From NCBI GenBank assembly GCA_026874595.1, contig CM049309.1, positions 18,182,576-18,246,575 of the forward strand: a DNA stretch of 64,000 nucleotides, read 5' to 3'. Of the stretch, positions 1 through 12,266 are shown in pieces; positions within the stretch are counted from its first letter, which is position 1; every line of letters begins with the position of its first letter. Origin of the DNA: Sipunculus nudus. Taxonomy: Eukaryota; Annelida; Sipuncula; Golfingiida; Sipunculidae. A program made the position numbers and the translations under genes. The notes beneath the pieces are model-generated. The model was not told the DNA's origin, searched no databases, and saw nothing but the letters and a program-made list of their open reading frames with translations.

Positions 1-440
1 GCTCTTTCCAAGATACATGCATTTAATTTTGTAATGCTTTGACTGATAACTGATTTCTGTAGGGAAGTAAAAAAATATACATTGCAAGTGAAAGCCAGAA
101 TATTTATTGCCCAATGTGGCAAGTACTTTCAACAGTAAATTTTGAACCCTGGTAACTTGCCCAAGCAGGTCACTGTGCTCTAATTTTAGATTTCCAGTGA
201 GACCTAATAATAACCTACACAGATATCAAAATTAGGACTTTATAGTGACATTGTTAAAAATTGTACCAAAGAAGGATGACAGGCTGCTATATTTCAGCAT
301 GATAAATGTCAGCAAAGCTAAAGGTTTCCCTAATTTGAAATAATCAATAAAGGTGCATAATATGCCAACTGCATATCTAGTGACCTAGATATATGTGTGG
401 ATTTTGCAGAGAATATAATTCAGGTGAGAATCTCAATTGA

Positions 441-720
441 TTAATTTTTATGTATTTCTTGTAAATCCATTAAAATTTTGGTTACCCATGACAGCCCCAA
501 CAATGTTTGGAGACCTCTGACCGCATTAAATATGCATGCATTTTGCAAGGAAATGAACTTAGGTGAGATAATGTATTGGTTAATATCAAAATGCCTTATG
601 TTGCTAAAAAGTAATCGTGGCAACAACACAAAGTATCCTGGTGACCTCTGACCATATTTAATTTGCATGGTTTTTATCCACAACTGAACATGGGCAAGAT
701 AATCTATTGGTAAGTAGTTA
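441..720. repeat. two-unit tandem repeat of about 140 bp
   Basis: GACCTCTGACC occurs at about 511 and 649. Each copy is followed by related text (TTAAAT, then TGCATG, then GAACTTAGGTGAGATAAT or GAACATGGGCAAGATAAT, then CTATTGG or GTATTGG). It adjoins the HINE-1 core and is probably part of the same composite element. The first 440 bases of the window show nothing recognisable. Confidence 0.5.
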
Positions 721-1922
721 TGAGTGATTTTATGCCACAGCAGACAAACAGAAGGACTTGTGCAAAAATGGTGGCAGGTGGCGCCACCCATTTTGTGTAT
801 GATTAAGAGCTATGTGAGATCTATACACTAGCAAAATTTCAGGGGGATATGTCTAATCAGTCCTGAGATATAAGCCTGAATGTCTGCAGCGTTAGCATAA
901 ATGTAGGTGGCGCCACCTGCAAAAACAAATTGAGAAAGCTATCCAATATGTAAAAAGAAGCAAAACTTTAGGCAGATAAGTCAAACCACTACTGAGATAT
1001 GAGTGATTTTAGCCGACGGCAGCCAAACAGGATGGATGCTGTGCAATAATGGTTGCAGGTGGTCCCTCAGGTTTTGTGTATGATAAAGAGCTATGCGGGA
1101 TCTATACACATGCAAAATTTTGGCCCAATCGGTCAAACGGTTCCTGAGATATGAGCTTGGATGTCTGCAGCGTTAACTAGAATGTAGGTGGCGCTCTGTC
1201 ATAAAATCAGGAAAGCTGTCCAGGATGTATAAACCTGCAAATTTTAGGCAGATATGTCGAACAATATTTTATTCCATGGCAGACAAACAGATGGATGCTG
1301 TGCAAAAATGGTTGCAGGTGGGGCCACCAGTTTTGCGTATGAAAAAGAGTAACGTGAGATCTATACACACGCAAATTTTCAGGAAGATACGTCAAACAAG
1401 TCTGGAGAGATAAGCATGGATGTTTGCAGCGTGAACGTGAATGTAGGTGATGCTATCTGTCATACAATCAAGAAAGCTATCCAGGATGTATAGGCAAGCC
1501 GGATTTCAGGTGAATTAGTCAAACCACTACAGAGATATGAGTGATTTTAATGCAAGGCAGAAGAACAGATGGACACTATGCAAACATGGTTGCTGGTGGA
1601 GCCACCATTTTTTGTGTATGTTATAAAGCTATAGAAGGGCTACATTTGTACAAAATTTTTTTCCTGATTGGTCAAACGGTTCCCATGATATGTGGGTTTA
1701 TGTGTGGAAACAGACCCACAAATGGACGCTGGGCAAAGTCTAGGATAGTTCAGAGGTCACCCTCAATTGGTTAGGCACCAGTTCACATGTGACCCAATAA
1801 TTGGTGTAAGTTTCGAAAAAAAATCAGTCCAGAAGTCTTAGAGGAGTTCTCTGGAAACCAATACAGTGGCGGAACCTGGTAAAAAACATAGTATCCGCAA
1901 AACTTTGTTTTGGTGGATACAA
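721..1922 (-). mobile_element. HINE-1 copy a (non-autonomous Helentron-like), 3' end missing
   Basis: The right edge reads, on the minus strand, TTGTATCCACC then a short hairpin ending GGATACTATG, the 5' end of this family. Inside are degenerate core units of about 280 bp, each with a GGTGGCGCCACC-type palindrome, a TGAGATATGAGTGATTTTA segment and a GGTCAAACGGTTC segment. No CTAG hairpin end is visible at the left, so the copy is truncated or joined to another repeat. No protein is encoded; open frames across it are by-products of the repeat unit. Confidence 0.7.
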
Positions 1923-2262
1923 ATATGACAAGCTGGTGACCACTGAAATTCTGCTATTGAGCACTGACACATGTGAGACCAACACGTCCAGACCTCAGCG
2001 AAAACCAAGGATTATAAGACTAAATAGTTAATAAAATACAAAACTAAAAAGAGAACACAGCACTATATGACTATTCACTGTGAAACATGTTTTAGTTCCC
2101 ATCACAAATATAATGAACTGACAAGAAGTATTTCATAAAATGTGCTTTAATCAAATAGACAAGAACAGAGTAAGCATGGTTTTACATTTATGCAACCTTT
2201 CTTTATTGAAGCTAGCATAAGTGACCATGCATATTCCATCAGATAACATTAAAAGGATATTT

Positions 2263-3292
2263 AACTAGAATACGGGTAGTCGACAAGCAACTAGGTGTAT
2301 CTGCCTAAATCAGAGGTACGGGTGAAGTCGTGATAGGATATAGATGTAATGGGAAAACCTTGTGTGGTAGATGGCATATAACATGAAAGATATAGATTAG
2401 TTGGTGTGGATGATTTTATCCCAAGGCAGACAAACAGATGGACGCTGTGCAAAAACAGTTGCAAGTGCCATCACCAGTTTAAGGTATAATAAAGGGCTAT
2501 GTAAGACCAATACACATGCAAAATTTCAGGCTGATATGTCAAACCAGTCCTGAGATATTAGCATGGTTGTCTGGAGCATAAACAGGGAGGAAGGTGGCGT
2601 CACCTGTCACAAAAATGAATAAACTATCCAAGATGAATAAACATGTAAAATTTCAGCCCAATTGGTAAAACGAGTCCTGAGATATCAGCATGTCTGCACT
2701 GCAAAAGCATAGGTAGGTAAATGAAAAATCTATCCAAGATGTAAAAACGTGCAAAATTTCAGGAGAATAAGTGCAACCACTGCAGAGATATGCATGATTT
2801 TATCCAAAGGCAGATAAACAGATGGCCGCTGTGAAAAAACGGTTGCAGGTGGCGCCGCCAGTTTTGGGTATGTTAAAGGGCAATGTTAGACCTAGATACA
2901 TTTTTTTTACAAAATTTCAGGCTGATCCGTCAAACCAGTCCTGAGATATTAGCATAAATGTATGGAGCGTAAAGGGGGAGGTAGGTGGCGCCACCTGTCA
3001 CAAAAATAGAAAACCTATCCAAGATTATAAACGTGCAAAATTTCAGCCTGATGGGTCAAACGAGTCCAGAGATATGGGGGTTTATGTGTAAACACAGACG
3101 CACAGATGGACGCAGAGGAAAGGTCAGAGGTCAAAACAAAATCGGGGCGCAGCAGTTCACATTGCCCGAACATAATTCCAGGTTTCGTAAAATTCTGCCC
3201 AGCGGTTAAAGAGGAGTTCTCCAGACACCTACTCGGCGGTAGTAGTGGGCTGAAAACATAGTATCTTCAAAACTCTGTTTTGGCGGATACAA
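2263..3292 (-). mobile_element. HINE-1 copy b, both ends present
   Basis: The left end (the 3' end in element orientation) is AACTAGAATACGGGTAGTCG followed by a decayed hairpin and TGTATCTGCC, the subterminal inverted repeat. The right end is GGCGGATACAA. Two to three core units lie between them. This asymmetric arrangement, with the inverted repeat lying inside the 3' hairpin and the hairpin followed by CTAG, is what is described for Helitron2/Helentron-derived HINEs. Confidence 0.75.
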
Positions 3293-4126
3293 TGAATTTG
3301 TAGTATGCACTATATGTATGTAAACAAATGTGATTAAATCCCCATAATCACAAAAGGTGGTGGACTAAACATTCATGTGAAAAATAATGACCAAGATAAT
3401 TTCATCACTCACGTCAATGGAAGATTTTTTCTAATACATTCAGGGCAATGCCAAAATTTTTTTCTGATAATTACATCTTCTCAGCAGTAAACTATATATG
3501 ATATTTCATTCAACTTGGCTGCTGGTGCTGGAACAGATTTTAGTGGCTGCTAGATTGTTAAACAAGCCATTCTAAAACCACTGAACAAGGGTATTCCATT
3601 AAATCAAAGGAACGTAAATCGCCAACGATAATGACCCTTCACACCGGTGAGCAACACAACCAATCGACCATTCATGCTTTTTCTACAACACAAAGGCGTC
3701 AAGACTATGAAAAAGCTTTACAACGTGCTGTACATCAAAAGACCCATTGTACAGGCACCATAAATAAGGGCCTCAGGCCTAGCTGATAACTGTACACAGT
3801 ACTGAAAATGTTACGCAGATGATTTAGTAGCCACCATGACACTTCAATCTTGCTAAAAGCAAACTCCCATCTGATTGATTGCACAACCATGCTGAGACAA
3901 TAGACGATCTGTTCACTATTATGGTGAATTGCGTTATCTGGGAATTTTAGCTAGCAAATAAAACAAATGTGGTTTTAGTGACAAATGTGTTTTAGTTTTG
4001 AAAAATAAAATAATTATTTTGGAAATTGATTACAATGAAAAGAAGGTACAATGGGAAAATCTGTGTTCCAAAAAAGAGTGCACCAGGCTGTGCAATAATA
4101 ATTATAATAATAATAATAATAGAAAT
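3293..4126. other. unique AT-rich sequence, no gene recognised
   Basis: This stretch lies between two HINE copies and contains an (AAT)n-like run at about 4094-4120. A possible NCOA6 terminal exon was considered at 3506-3546 but is too weak to call. If intron 4 of NCOA6 ends within this window, this is one of the few non-repetitive stretches where it could. Confidence 0.4.
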
Positions 4127-6035
4127 AACTAGACATTTCTTGGCACCGCAGGTGCCAGAGTATCCCCAGACATAGTAGGCCCCCCCCCCCCCCCCCCTTT
4201 GAGAACAGACCCCCATTTTTAGCAGCATATACTGACACTTTGCATATTTATTGTTTCTTCCATCTAACAATCCACAATCTTGTTGAAGATGTTGGTCCTG
4301 TGACCTTGATCTTTTTAAAGATGTGTCCTGTGACCTTGACCTTTGACCTAATGACCCCAAAATCAATTTGGGTCTTGCTTTTCCAATGGGACATATGCAA
4401 GTCAAGTTTGAAATCTATACATCAATAAAGCAGGAATGATCATCCAGAAAACTAATTATTTTTACAGGTGGTTCCTGTGACCTTCACCTTTGACCTTGTG
4501 ACCTTAAATTGATAGTTTTCTTCCTCTCTTGGCAGGAGAACTATATGTGCAAGATGGAAGATCTGAGATGAAATGTTTGGCTAAAAATGCATCCACATCT
4601 TTTTAAAGATGTGTCCTGTGATCTTGACCTTTGACCTCATGACCCCAAAATCAATTTTGGTCTTGCTTTTCCAATGGGACATATACAAGTCAAGTTTGAA
4701 AACCATACATCAATAAAAGCAGGAATTATCATCCAGAAACTAATTTTTGGACAGATGGCTCCTGTGACCTTCACCTTTGACCTTGTGACCTCAAAATTGA
4801 TAGGGGTTTTTCACTCTTGGCAGGTGAACTATATGTGCAAGATGAAAGATCTGAGACAAATTGTTTGGCTGAAAATGCATCCACAATCTTTATAAAGATG
4901 TAACCTGTGACCTTGACCTTTGACCTCATGACCCCAAAATCAATTCGGGTCTTGCTTTTCCAATGGGTCAAATTCAAGTCAAGTTTGAAATCCATACATC
5001 AATAAAAAGAAGGAATTATCATCCAGAAACTAAAATGCATCCACAATCTTTTTAAAGATGTGTCATGTGACCTTGACCTTTGACCCCAAAATCAATTGGA
5101 GTTTTGCTTTTTCAATGGGACATATATAAGTAAAATTTGAAAATCAATACATCAATAAAAGCAGGAATTATCATCCAGAAACTAATTTTTGGACAGATAG
5201 CTCCTGTGGCCTTGACCTTTGACCTTGTGACCCCAAAATTTATATGGATCATCCACTATTGGCAAGTGAGCTATATATTCAAGATGGAAGACCTGGGATT
5301 AAAGTTTGGCTTAAAATGCATCCACAGTATCTTTTAAAATGCCAGTCCAGTGACCTTGACCTTTGACCTCATGACCCTAGAACCTATAGGGTTCTTACTT
5401 TAGTGGTGGGCCATACATAAGTCATATGAAATCCATATGGCTATCAACACTGGAGATATCATAAGAGGTGTGTGATTTTCACCATATATGGCAATATTCA
5501 AGGTCAATGCCACTATCATAGGAAAGGTCATGACCCCAATTTAAATAAACATCATCCCATAACCCATACCTATGTATATGCATAATATAAAAGAAATCTG
5601 TCCATTAGTTTTTGATTTATAATGCTCACAGTACTGTAAGGTGGCAATTTTGGGGGTATTAAACGGCATGAAAACAAGTAAAGAATAATAGGTGGCGCCA
5701 CCAGTTTCTGGAACATGACAACCCTATCCATGATCTTCCATCAACTTGATTTTGGGATAAATCCATGCAAGATTTCTTAAGATATTAAAGAATTTGTGTG
5801 ATTTTCCCCAAAATTGGACATATTCAAGGTCAAGGACACTCTCCTAGTAAAGGTCATGACCTCATTTTAAATAGGCGTCGTCCTCTTACCCATATCTATA
5901 CATATACCAAGTTTGGTAAAGTTCCGTGAAATATTTTTTGGGTTATCGCGCCAACAAGATTTATATGCGGCGGCGGCGGCGGCGGCGGGACCGGTATGAA
6001 AACATAGTATCCCCCGACTTTGTCTGGGGATACAA
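4127..6035 (-). mobile_element. HINE-2 copy a with nuclear-receptor-motif tandem core
   Basis: The left end is AACTAGACATTTC followed by the perfect hairpin TGGCACC-GCA-GGTGCCA and GAGTATCCCCAGACA (the inverted repeat). The right end is TGTCTGGGGATACAA, preceded by GGATACTATGTTTTCA on the minus strand and a CGG run. The core has units of about 290 bp that carry TGTGACCTTGACCTTTGACC and a sister block GTGACCTTCACCTTTGACC. On the reverse strand these read AGGTCAAAGGTCAAGGTCA, a DR1 element overlapping an extended half-site. A GGTGGCGCCACC palindrome near 5690 is shared with HINE-1. Confidence 0.78.
5968..5989. repeat. (CGG)n microsatellite
   Basis: About seven uninterrupted CGG triplets lie near the 5' end of HINE-2 copy a. 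HINE-1 at 54841-54857 has a shorter GCCGCCGCC run at the equivalent place. Confidence 0.9.
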
Positions 6036-6081
6036 TAATAGTAAGAAAAATAAAAATAATTTTAATAAAAATATATTTGTT

Positions 6082-6342
6082 TTAGGCTATTCCGTGTAGT
6101 TGACCTACGGCAACCGTGCATTTTTCGAAGGTTGCAGGGACTCCGCAACAACGGTAAATGACATTAACACAAGCGCTCAAGTTGATGCGGCGGCCGTGCG
6201 TCAGGCACCTCACAGTGGACATACGATGTCGTAGGATGCTTGTGCGATTTTTAACGCCTACTCGGCTACCCCAGACACATACAGTGTATCTGCAGCTGTT
6301 GTAAGGGGTCTTAGTAGCTTTCGCAAGGTTAGCTTGCAGCAT
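6082..6342 (-). other. possible exon or remnant of a small cysteine-rich protein
   Basis: A GC-richer open frame of 86 codons lies between HINE-2 and a satellite. Its C-terminal half has Cys residues in the order C...C...C...CC...C (RCCGVPATFEKC near the end) and a natural stop. The CC-x6 to 8-C ending is reminiscent of single VWC or beta-microseminoprotein-like secreted proteins of molluscs, but I cannot align it with confidence. There is no signal peptide in frame. If real it would be an internal or last exon; an acceptor-like CAACAGCTGCAG lies at about 6288-6299. It may equally be chance or a repeat remnant. Confidence 0.2.
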
Positions 6343-6437
6343 CTGCAGGGTTAGCTTACTTTACCGTGCGATGGCTGTGAGAATGAGGAAGACACTCCAC
6401 AAGGTCACATAAGTATTCCTACGGTTTCAAAAACCTA

Positions 6438-7062
6438 ATGGTGATCTACATTATGTGGTGACAGCAGTGGGTTGTGACTAAGGCTTAACAATTTCAGCGA
6501 TCCCAAAAACCATACAGTACTCTACGGAGTGCGGTGACCGCAGCAGGTTGTGACCGAGGCTATACTACGTACACCTGCCAACAGGCGCATTGCAATACTG
6601 ATGTACTCAAATAAACAATGATAGAATAAAACAGCTATATAAAAAGTTAAATACTAAAATACATGTAAATATAAAGAAACTACAATAAAACCAAATTAGG
6701 AAATCAATGCAGTGACCGCAGCGGGTTGTGACCTAGGCTATACTAGGTACACCTGCTAACAGGAGCATAGCAATATTGATGTACTCAAATAAAAATGATA
6801 GAATAAAACAGCTATATAAAAAGTTAAATACTAAAATACATTTAAATATAAAGTAACTACAATAAAACCAAATTAGGAAATCAATGCAGTGACTGCAGCG
6901 GGTTGTGACAGAGGCTATACTAGGTACACCTGCTAACAGGAGCATAGCAATACTGATGTACTCAAATAAACAACGATAAAAAAACCAGCTATATAAAAAG
7001 TTAAATACTAAAATACATGTAAATATAAAGTAACTACAATAAAACCAAATTAGGAAAACAAT
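6438..7062. repeat. tandem repeat, period about 175 bp
   Basis: Three clear units start near 6535, 6713 and 6888, with a partial fourth near 6456. Each begins GTGACCGCAGCGGGTTGTGAC and continues with GGCTATACTAGGTACACCTG and a long AT-rich tail. Units are about 90% alike by eye. Neither strand is coding; the open frame here repeats because the period is near a multiple of three. Confidence 0.85.
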
Positions 7063-7792
7063 GCTGAACAACTATATGTAACAGAAGATTATTGAATACT
7101 GAATGCACATTTTTGTGTGAAAAAATGTCATTGTGGGTATCTTTAGTGTAACAAGGGCAAAAACAATATCCTGGGTAATACACTTGCACCAGTATAACAT
7201 GGGAACACAGGTGCAATTTTCATCTGGTCTGCATGAATGGATGACCATAACCTAATGGTCGATTTTGATCATTAGAGGACTACCAGGTTAAATAATGTGG
7301 CTTCTAATCACTTACACCCTGGTGTACTATGCTTACCTGTGTGGGACACAGGTATATGTGGCTGGAATCCCTATCATTTGTTTATTGATAAATCCCATTT
7401 GTAACCCCGCTGGCTGAATCAATATAATGCAGGAGAAACAGATACAGACTAGATGTGTCGGAACGACACGAATGCCCCAGCCTGGGGCAAATTAGAAACA
7501 TTTGTTAAATTTTGTAAAAATTTTTAAGTTCAGGAGGTGTCATATGGTCAAAAATAGGTCAACTGGGACGAAACGCGAACTTGATCTGTAAGTGGTCATT
7601 ATGCGCCCACAGACCAAACATTAGGCCAGTATCTGTAAGCACTGCATTGCGAAACTAGGATATTAGCAAAAGCTGATAATCAGTTATAAATTTAAATTGG
7701 AGAGGTATGTACCATGTTTCATAACAATCCACCATATGGTTCCTGAGATATAAGCTTTTGAGTGTTTTTGTATAATCAGCTCTAAAATGTAG

Positions 7793-10425
7793 AACAAGGG
7801 ACCTATGGGTCACGACGCTCAGCTGTTATATATGATAAAAAAATATTATTTAGAAATGAGGCACATGCTGGTTTTGTGTGGTAATAAATATAAGCTGTAT
7901 TATGAGTTGTTGTTGTTTAGCTTATGTATGATTTTGATAGTACCTTTGGAGACAGGGAAAGAGGATTGATTTCATTTATTTTATTAACAAATGGAGTACT
8001 ATTGTCACACAGATTTTGACTTGGCCATATAACTTATAAGCAGAACATATAATATAAGAGTTTAACTATTTATTAAAAAAAATTACAAATATTGTCCCAA
8101 ATATAATTTTTATAAAAAAATAATAAGAGAATCATATGATTTTTTTAAATGAAATATAACTGATATGATTATTAAAATAATATTAAAGAATATATTCATG
8201 AATGCATTCATGAATACATTTTGAAAGTATTTGCACGAGTATTCATATACTTTCATTTTTACCTGAATTCCTATTCTTTATGCAAGAAATTTTATAATGG
8301 AGTACATAATCATATTCGTATTTAAATACAATTACAAAGTATTCGCACCATGTCTGGTATTTATTCAGTTTCACCAACCAATGATGTTGAGAATCCAGAA
8401 TATACAAAATTCACACATTTAAATAATGATCATAAGTACCTGGTTTTATGGCTTTTATTTATATTAAAAAATAACTGTAAAAAATTCATTTTGGACTAAT
8501 TTCACATCAATGTACACACTAGACACAGTAGGAATCTAGATTAATATTATCAACTGCATCTTTGTCTATCATTAATTTCCTTCATATGATCCCTAATGAT
8601 TAGTAATGAATAATATGATTTACTTCTTTATCATTAAAATTAAACTGAAAAATGCCATAGGTGACTGCATGGTGTTATTTGGAATATGTGACATTCTACC
8701 CATCGATACAAGATTCTTATATCATCAGTAACTGCAAGTTAATTTCCTGTTATTATAAACTAACAAATTCCTTTTCTATTTTTCTTTAATTTGTTATTAA
8801 AAACCAATAAAAATTTATTAATTTATTGTTTATTGTTATGTTGTTGGTTAAAACTACTAGATGAGTTGGGTTGGACACCTGGATCAACTGTGGCTGGCCA
8901 TAAGCTGCCTGGATTCCTGTATGCCTCGCCTCAAGCGTGCATAATTTGATGAAAGGTCAACAAGGTCAACATACAGGTGACTCAAGAGGGGCTGGAGAGA
9001 GCCAAAGTCTGACAGGGTCTCATAAAAAACATAAATAAAAGCTACAATTTTTTGCCAATTTCTTTCAGCTTTCTTAACTAAAAAGCTGAAATCCTAATGT
9101 GTGCATGATATGAAAATTATATCAACAGTGCTCACAGGACACAAACGTGCCATGGTCACAGTTGGGCAAAATTTAAGGTACTAATTTTATATTTATACTA
9201 ATAACTTATAAAATTTGAAAAATTCAGAACTAATTTTGGGTATTCAATTGAATCTTGATTAAATAATGTTACATCCCTGACAAAAAAATCTCTAGCTTCA
9301 GCAATGCCCTTGTTAAGGGAGTAAATATATTTCTTGATTTTTTACAAAGTGCATTATGTTTGGGCCCATAACTTAAAACAATTACGCAATACTGACATCA
9401 TTCTGGCATGTGCATAGAGAATGAAAAATATGTATATTATTTATGATTAAAGTCAGATCAGTGGTTTTGATATTAGGCAGTCTTGAAGTGTAACAATGGG
9501 TTTTTAATGGAAAAATGAAGTTTTTCATTAATATCTCGAAGGTATTAAGTCCTAGTGACCAAATTCTTGGCATGGTAGGGGATTTTGGAGACATCTAACT
9601 GTATGCGAATTTAAGGAACTAAGAGCTGAAGCTGGGGAGCTGAGCTCTTGCAAACTGCATAACACTAGCTTGATGTAAACTATATGTTACATGGTGCTTG
9701 AAAACTTATTAAAATCTACAGTTTTTGATCAACTGGTTTCAAATTTTTGGTGTTAACAGTTGAAATGCTAACAAAAACATGCTGTGAAAATTAAATCCAC
9801 AGTACTTACAGGAAAAAAACGTGCCATGGTCAAAGTTGGGCAAAATTTAAGGTACCAATTTTTTATTTTTATTAATATTTTAGAAAATTTAAAAGATTTT
9901 CATCTAATTTTGGGTATACAATTTAATTTTGATTAATTAAAGTTATATTACCGGAAAAAAGGTCGATAGCTTTAACATTTTTTGTGTTAAGTGATCAAAT
10001 ATCTTTCCTGATTTTTTACAAAATGCATTATGTTTGGGCCCATAACTTTTTTAAATTAAATAATACAGACATAATTTCTGGCATGTACATAGGAATTATA
10101 TAGAGGAATATTTATGGTAAATATGAGGAAAAACAGATGAGTGGTTTTGATATTAGGCAGTCCTGAAGTGTGAAAATAGGTTTTTAATAAAAAATTGAGG
10201 TTTTTCCTGAATTTCTCAAAGGAACGAAGTTGCAAAGACCCAGTTTTCGGCTTGGTAGGAGATCTTGGGGACATCTAACATTATGTTAAATTTTGGATTC
10301 CTAGGTCTTACGGTTTCAAAACGTGCCACATCTACGGACGGACGGACGGACGGACGGACAGACGGACGGACGACGGACAATGGACCACGACTATAGCTCA
10401 GATGACTTATAGTCAGCTGAGCTAA
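7793..10425 (-). mobile_element. HINE-4 copy a nested in HINE-3
   Basis: The left end is AACAAGGGACCTATGGGTCAC, a short hairpin, followed by GCTCAGCTG. The right end on the minus strand is TTAGCTCAGCTGAC followed by GTCATCTGAGCTATAGTC, so the GCTCAGCTG inverted repeat is shared. Internally there are two diverged units of about 660 bp (compare 9110-9600 with 9780-10280, both containing GTGCCATGGTCA and TTTGGGCCCATAACTT). A region at 7840-9000 looks unique and may be a further insertion. Confidence 0.6.
10334..10373. repeat. (ACGG)n microsatellite
   Basis: A run of GGAC/ACGG tetramers lies just inside the 5' end of HINE-4. A shorter version occurs at about 10592-10603, next to the second HINE end. 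Confidence 0.9.
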
Positions 10426-10659
10426 AAATGGGTCAAGGTCACCCATCTTCGAACTTAAAAGAGATTTTATCGATATACATATTCACTGATGAAATAAAAT
10501 TGCAACTGTGAATACTTTTAGAGATATATATATCCCGCTCACAAGGTAAAAGTTAACAGACGCAGGATAGACAGACTCCGGGCGGACATACAGACGGACG
10601 GACAGATGGACAGCTTGGGTGACGACAATAGCCCATCAGCCTATGAGCTGAGGGCTAAA
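10426..10659 (-). mobile_element. second HINE 5' end fragment beside HINE-4
   Basis: On the minus strand it begins TTTTAGCCCTCAGCTCATAGG, folds back as GATGGGCTATTGTCG, and then has GTCCGTCC-type text, the same architecture as the HINE-4 5' end but a different sequence. It has no partner 3' end nearby. Confidence 0.45.
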
Positions 10660-11464
10660 ACGGCTGTACATGTACATTTGCCATGAAAATTTATATTTTT
10701 CTTGAAATTTTCTATGTTTAGGAGCCGTAAAAAAAAATCAAAAGTAGGTCAACTGGGAGGAAACGCAAACTCTATCTGTAACTGGTCTATATTTGCCAAA
10801 ATACCAAAAATCAGGCCAATATCTGCAGGCATTGCGAAAAAAAGTCCGTACATGTGTATTTGTCATGAAAATTTCAATTTTTCATGAAATTTTCTAAGTT
10901 AAGGAGCCGTAAAACGGTCAAAAGTAGGTCAACTGGGATGAAACGCGAACTTGATCTGTAACTGGTCATTATCTGCCCACACACCAAAAATCAGGCCAAT
11001 ATCTGCAGGCATTGCGAAAAAAAATCCGTACATGTGTATTTTTCATAAAAATTTCTATTTTTCATGAAATTTTCTCTAAGTTTAGGAGCCATAAAACGGT
11101 CAAAAGTAGGTCAACCTGGACGAAACGCGAACTCAATCTGCAACTGGTCATTATCTGCCCACACACCAAAAATCAGGCCAATATCTGCAGGCATTACGGA
11201 AAAAAGTCCGTACATGTGTATTTGTCATTAAAATTTCTATTTTTCATGAAATTTTCTCTAAGTTTAGGCGCCATAAAACGGTCAAAAGTAGGTCAACCTG
11301 GACGAAACACGAACTCGATCTGTAACTGGTCATTATCTGCCCACACACCAAAAATCAGGCAAATATCTGCAGGCATTGTGAAAAAAAGTCGTAAACTGTT
11401 TGATTTCGGAATGACGGACATGGGTAAAACTATATGCCCCGGCCACCTTGTGGCGGGGGCATAA

Positions 11465-12266
11465 TGAAAATACACTTTAGAATACACTGTTTATAGATCT
11501 ATAAGGAAAATACAAAATCCCAGTCCTAGGTGCTGGACATTTATACAGAATGACCACTTCTACAAGCAGGACTAGAGCAATATATAAATGGTAAAGTGCA
11601 ATAATAGTGCCCCACACCATGGGCCCCTGAGCTAAAGCCTTCCCCTCCCATAGCTAGTGTGTTTGACTTCTGTTCCCCTCCCTCCCCCCCCCCCCCCCCA
11701 TGCATTTCTGCGTGTCGACCTTTTGTTATGTCAGTCAAGTAACACCCATGGCATTTTTTGGGGGAATGGTCCCCATGGGCTTGCATATCGGGGAACGCTG
11801 GTACTAGGGCAGCATGCCGTTCATCTACAACACTCCACAGCTGACCAGTGGGGGAACACTTATAATTTCTTTAAAATTGACCCCTGTTCTTTGTGACAAC
11901 AATTTCCATAAAAGCACACACCCAGCACACCAGCTCCGCTTGCCATTGCTGAGGGGACCATGAGCTGGATCGCTTGTATTGCACTTTTCCCATATAAACA
12001 TCTCTCTCAAAGGAAGTGGACCAACACAATTATCAATTCTTTTTACAAGCACCCAAGCAATTATAGATTTCTCTGACAAGAATTATCCATAAGCTCTGAT
12101 AGAAAATCAATATCAAATTAAAGACAATTTTATAGCCTTAGTTAATATAAGTGTATAAAACACTCAGAAGTTGTGTCATGAATATTTTTCACTTTTCTTC
12201 TAAAAGCACAAATATTGAACTGTTTTATTAAGCTAAATGAAGGCTTGATAATGAGGTTATTTTTAC
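11465..12266. other. NCOA6 intron 4 start and unassigned sequence
   Basis: This stretch runs from the exon 4 donor leftward to HINE-3. It has a poly-C run at about 11679-11699. Open frames on the minus strand at 11825-12079 and 11541-11786 have no family that I recognise and do not join exon 4 with proper acceptor and phase. Confidence 0.45.

Larger units (their letters stand above)
7447..11464 (-). mobile_element. HINE-3, interrupted by other HINE sequence
   Basis: The left end is GACTAGAT, then the hairpin GTGTCG-GAA-CGACAC, then AATGCCCC. The right end on the minus strand is TTATGCCCCCGCCACAAGG followed by GGCCGGGGCAT. The core consists of units of about 181 bp, with GCCGTAAAACGGTCAAAAG (or close variants) at about 10724, 10904, 11087 and 11269 and a first partial unit near 7530. 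The missing middle is taken up by HINE-4 sequence (7793-10659), so this looks like an older element split by later insertion. Confidence 0.7.

Noticed and set aside
3506..3546. NCOA6 terminal exon: GCAG acceptor, phase-compatible 12 codons and a stop
   Set aside because: The pyrimidine tract is poor, an earlier AG precedes it, no poly(A) signal follows, and such a short frame is expected by chance.
3992..4405. Minus-strand frame with poly-Gly and poly-Ile/Tyr runs
   Set aside because: It reads through a poly-C run and an AAT microsatellite at a HINE-2 end.
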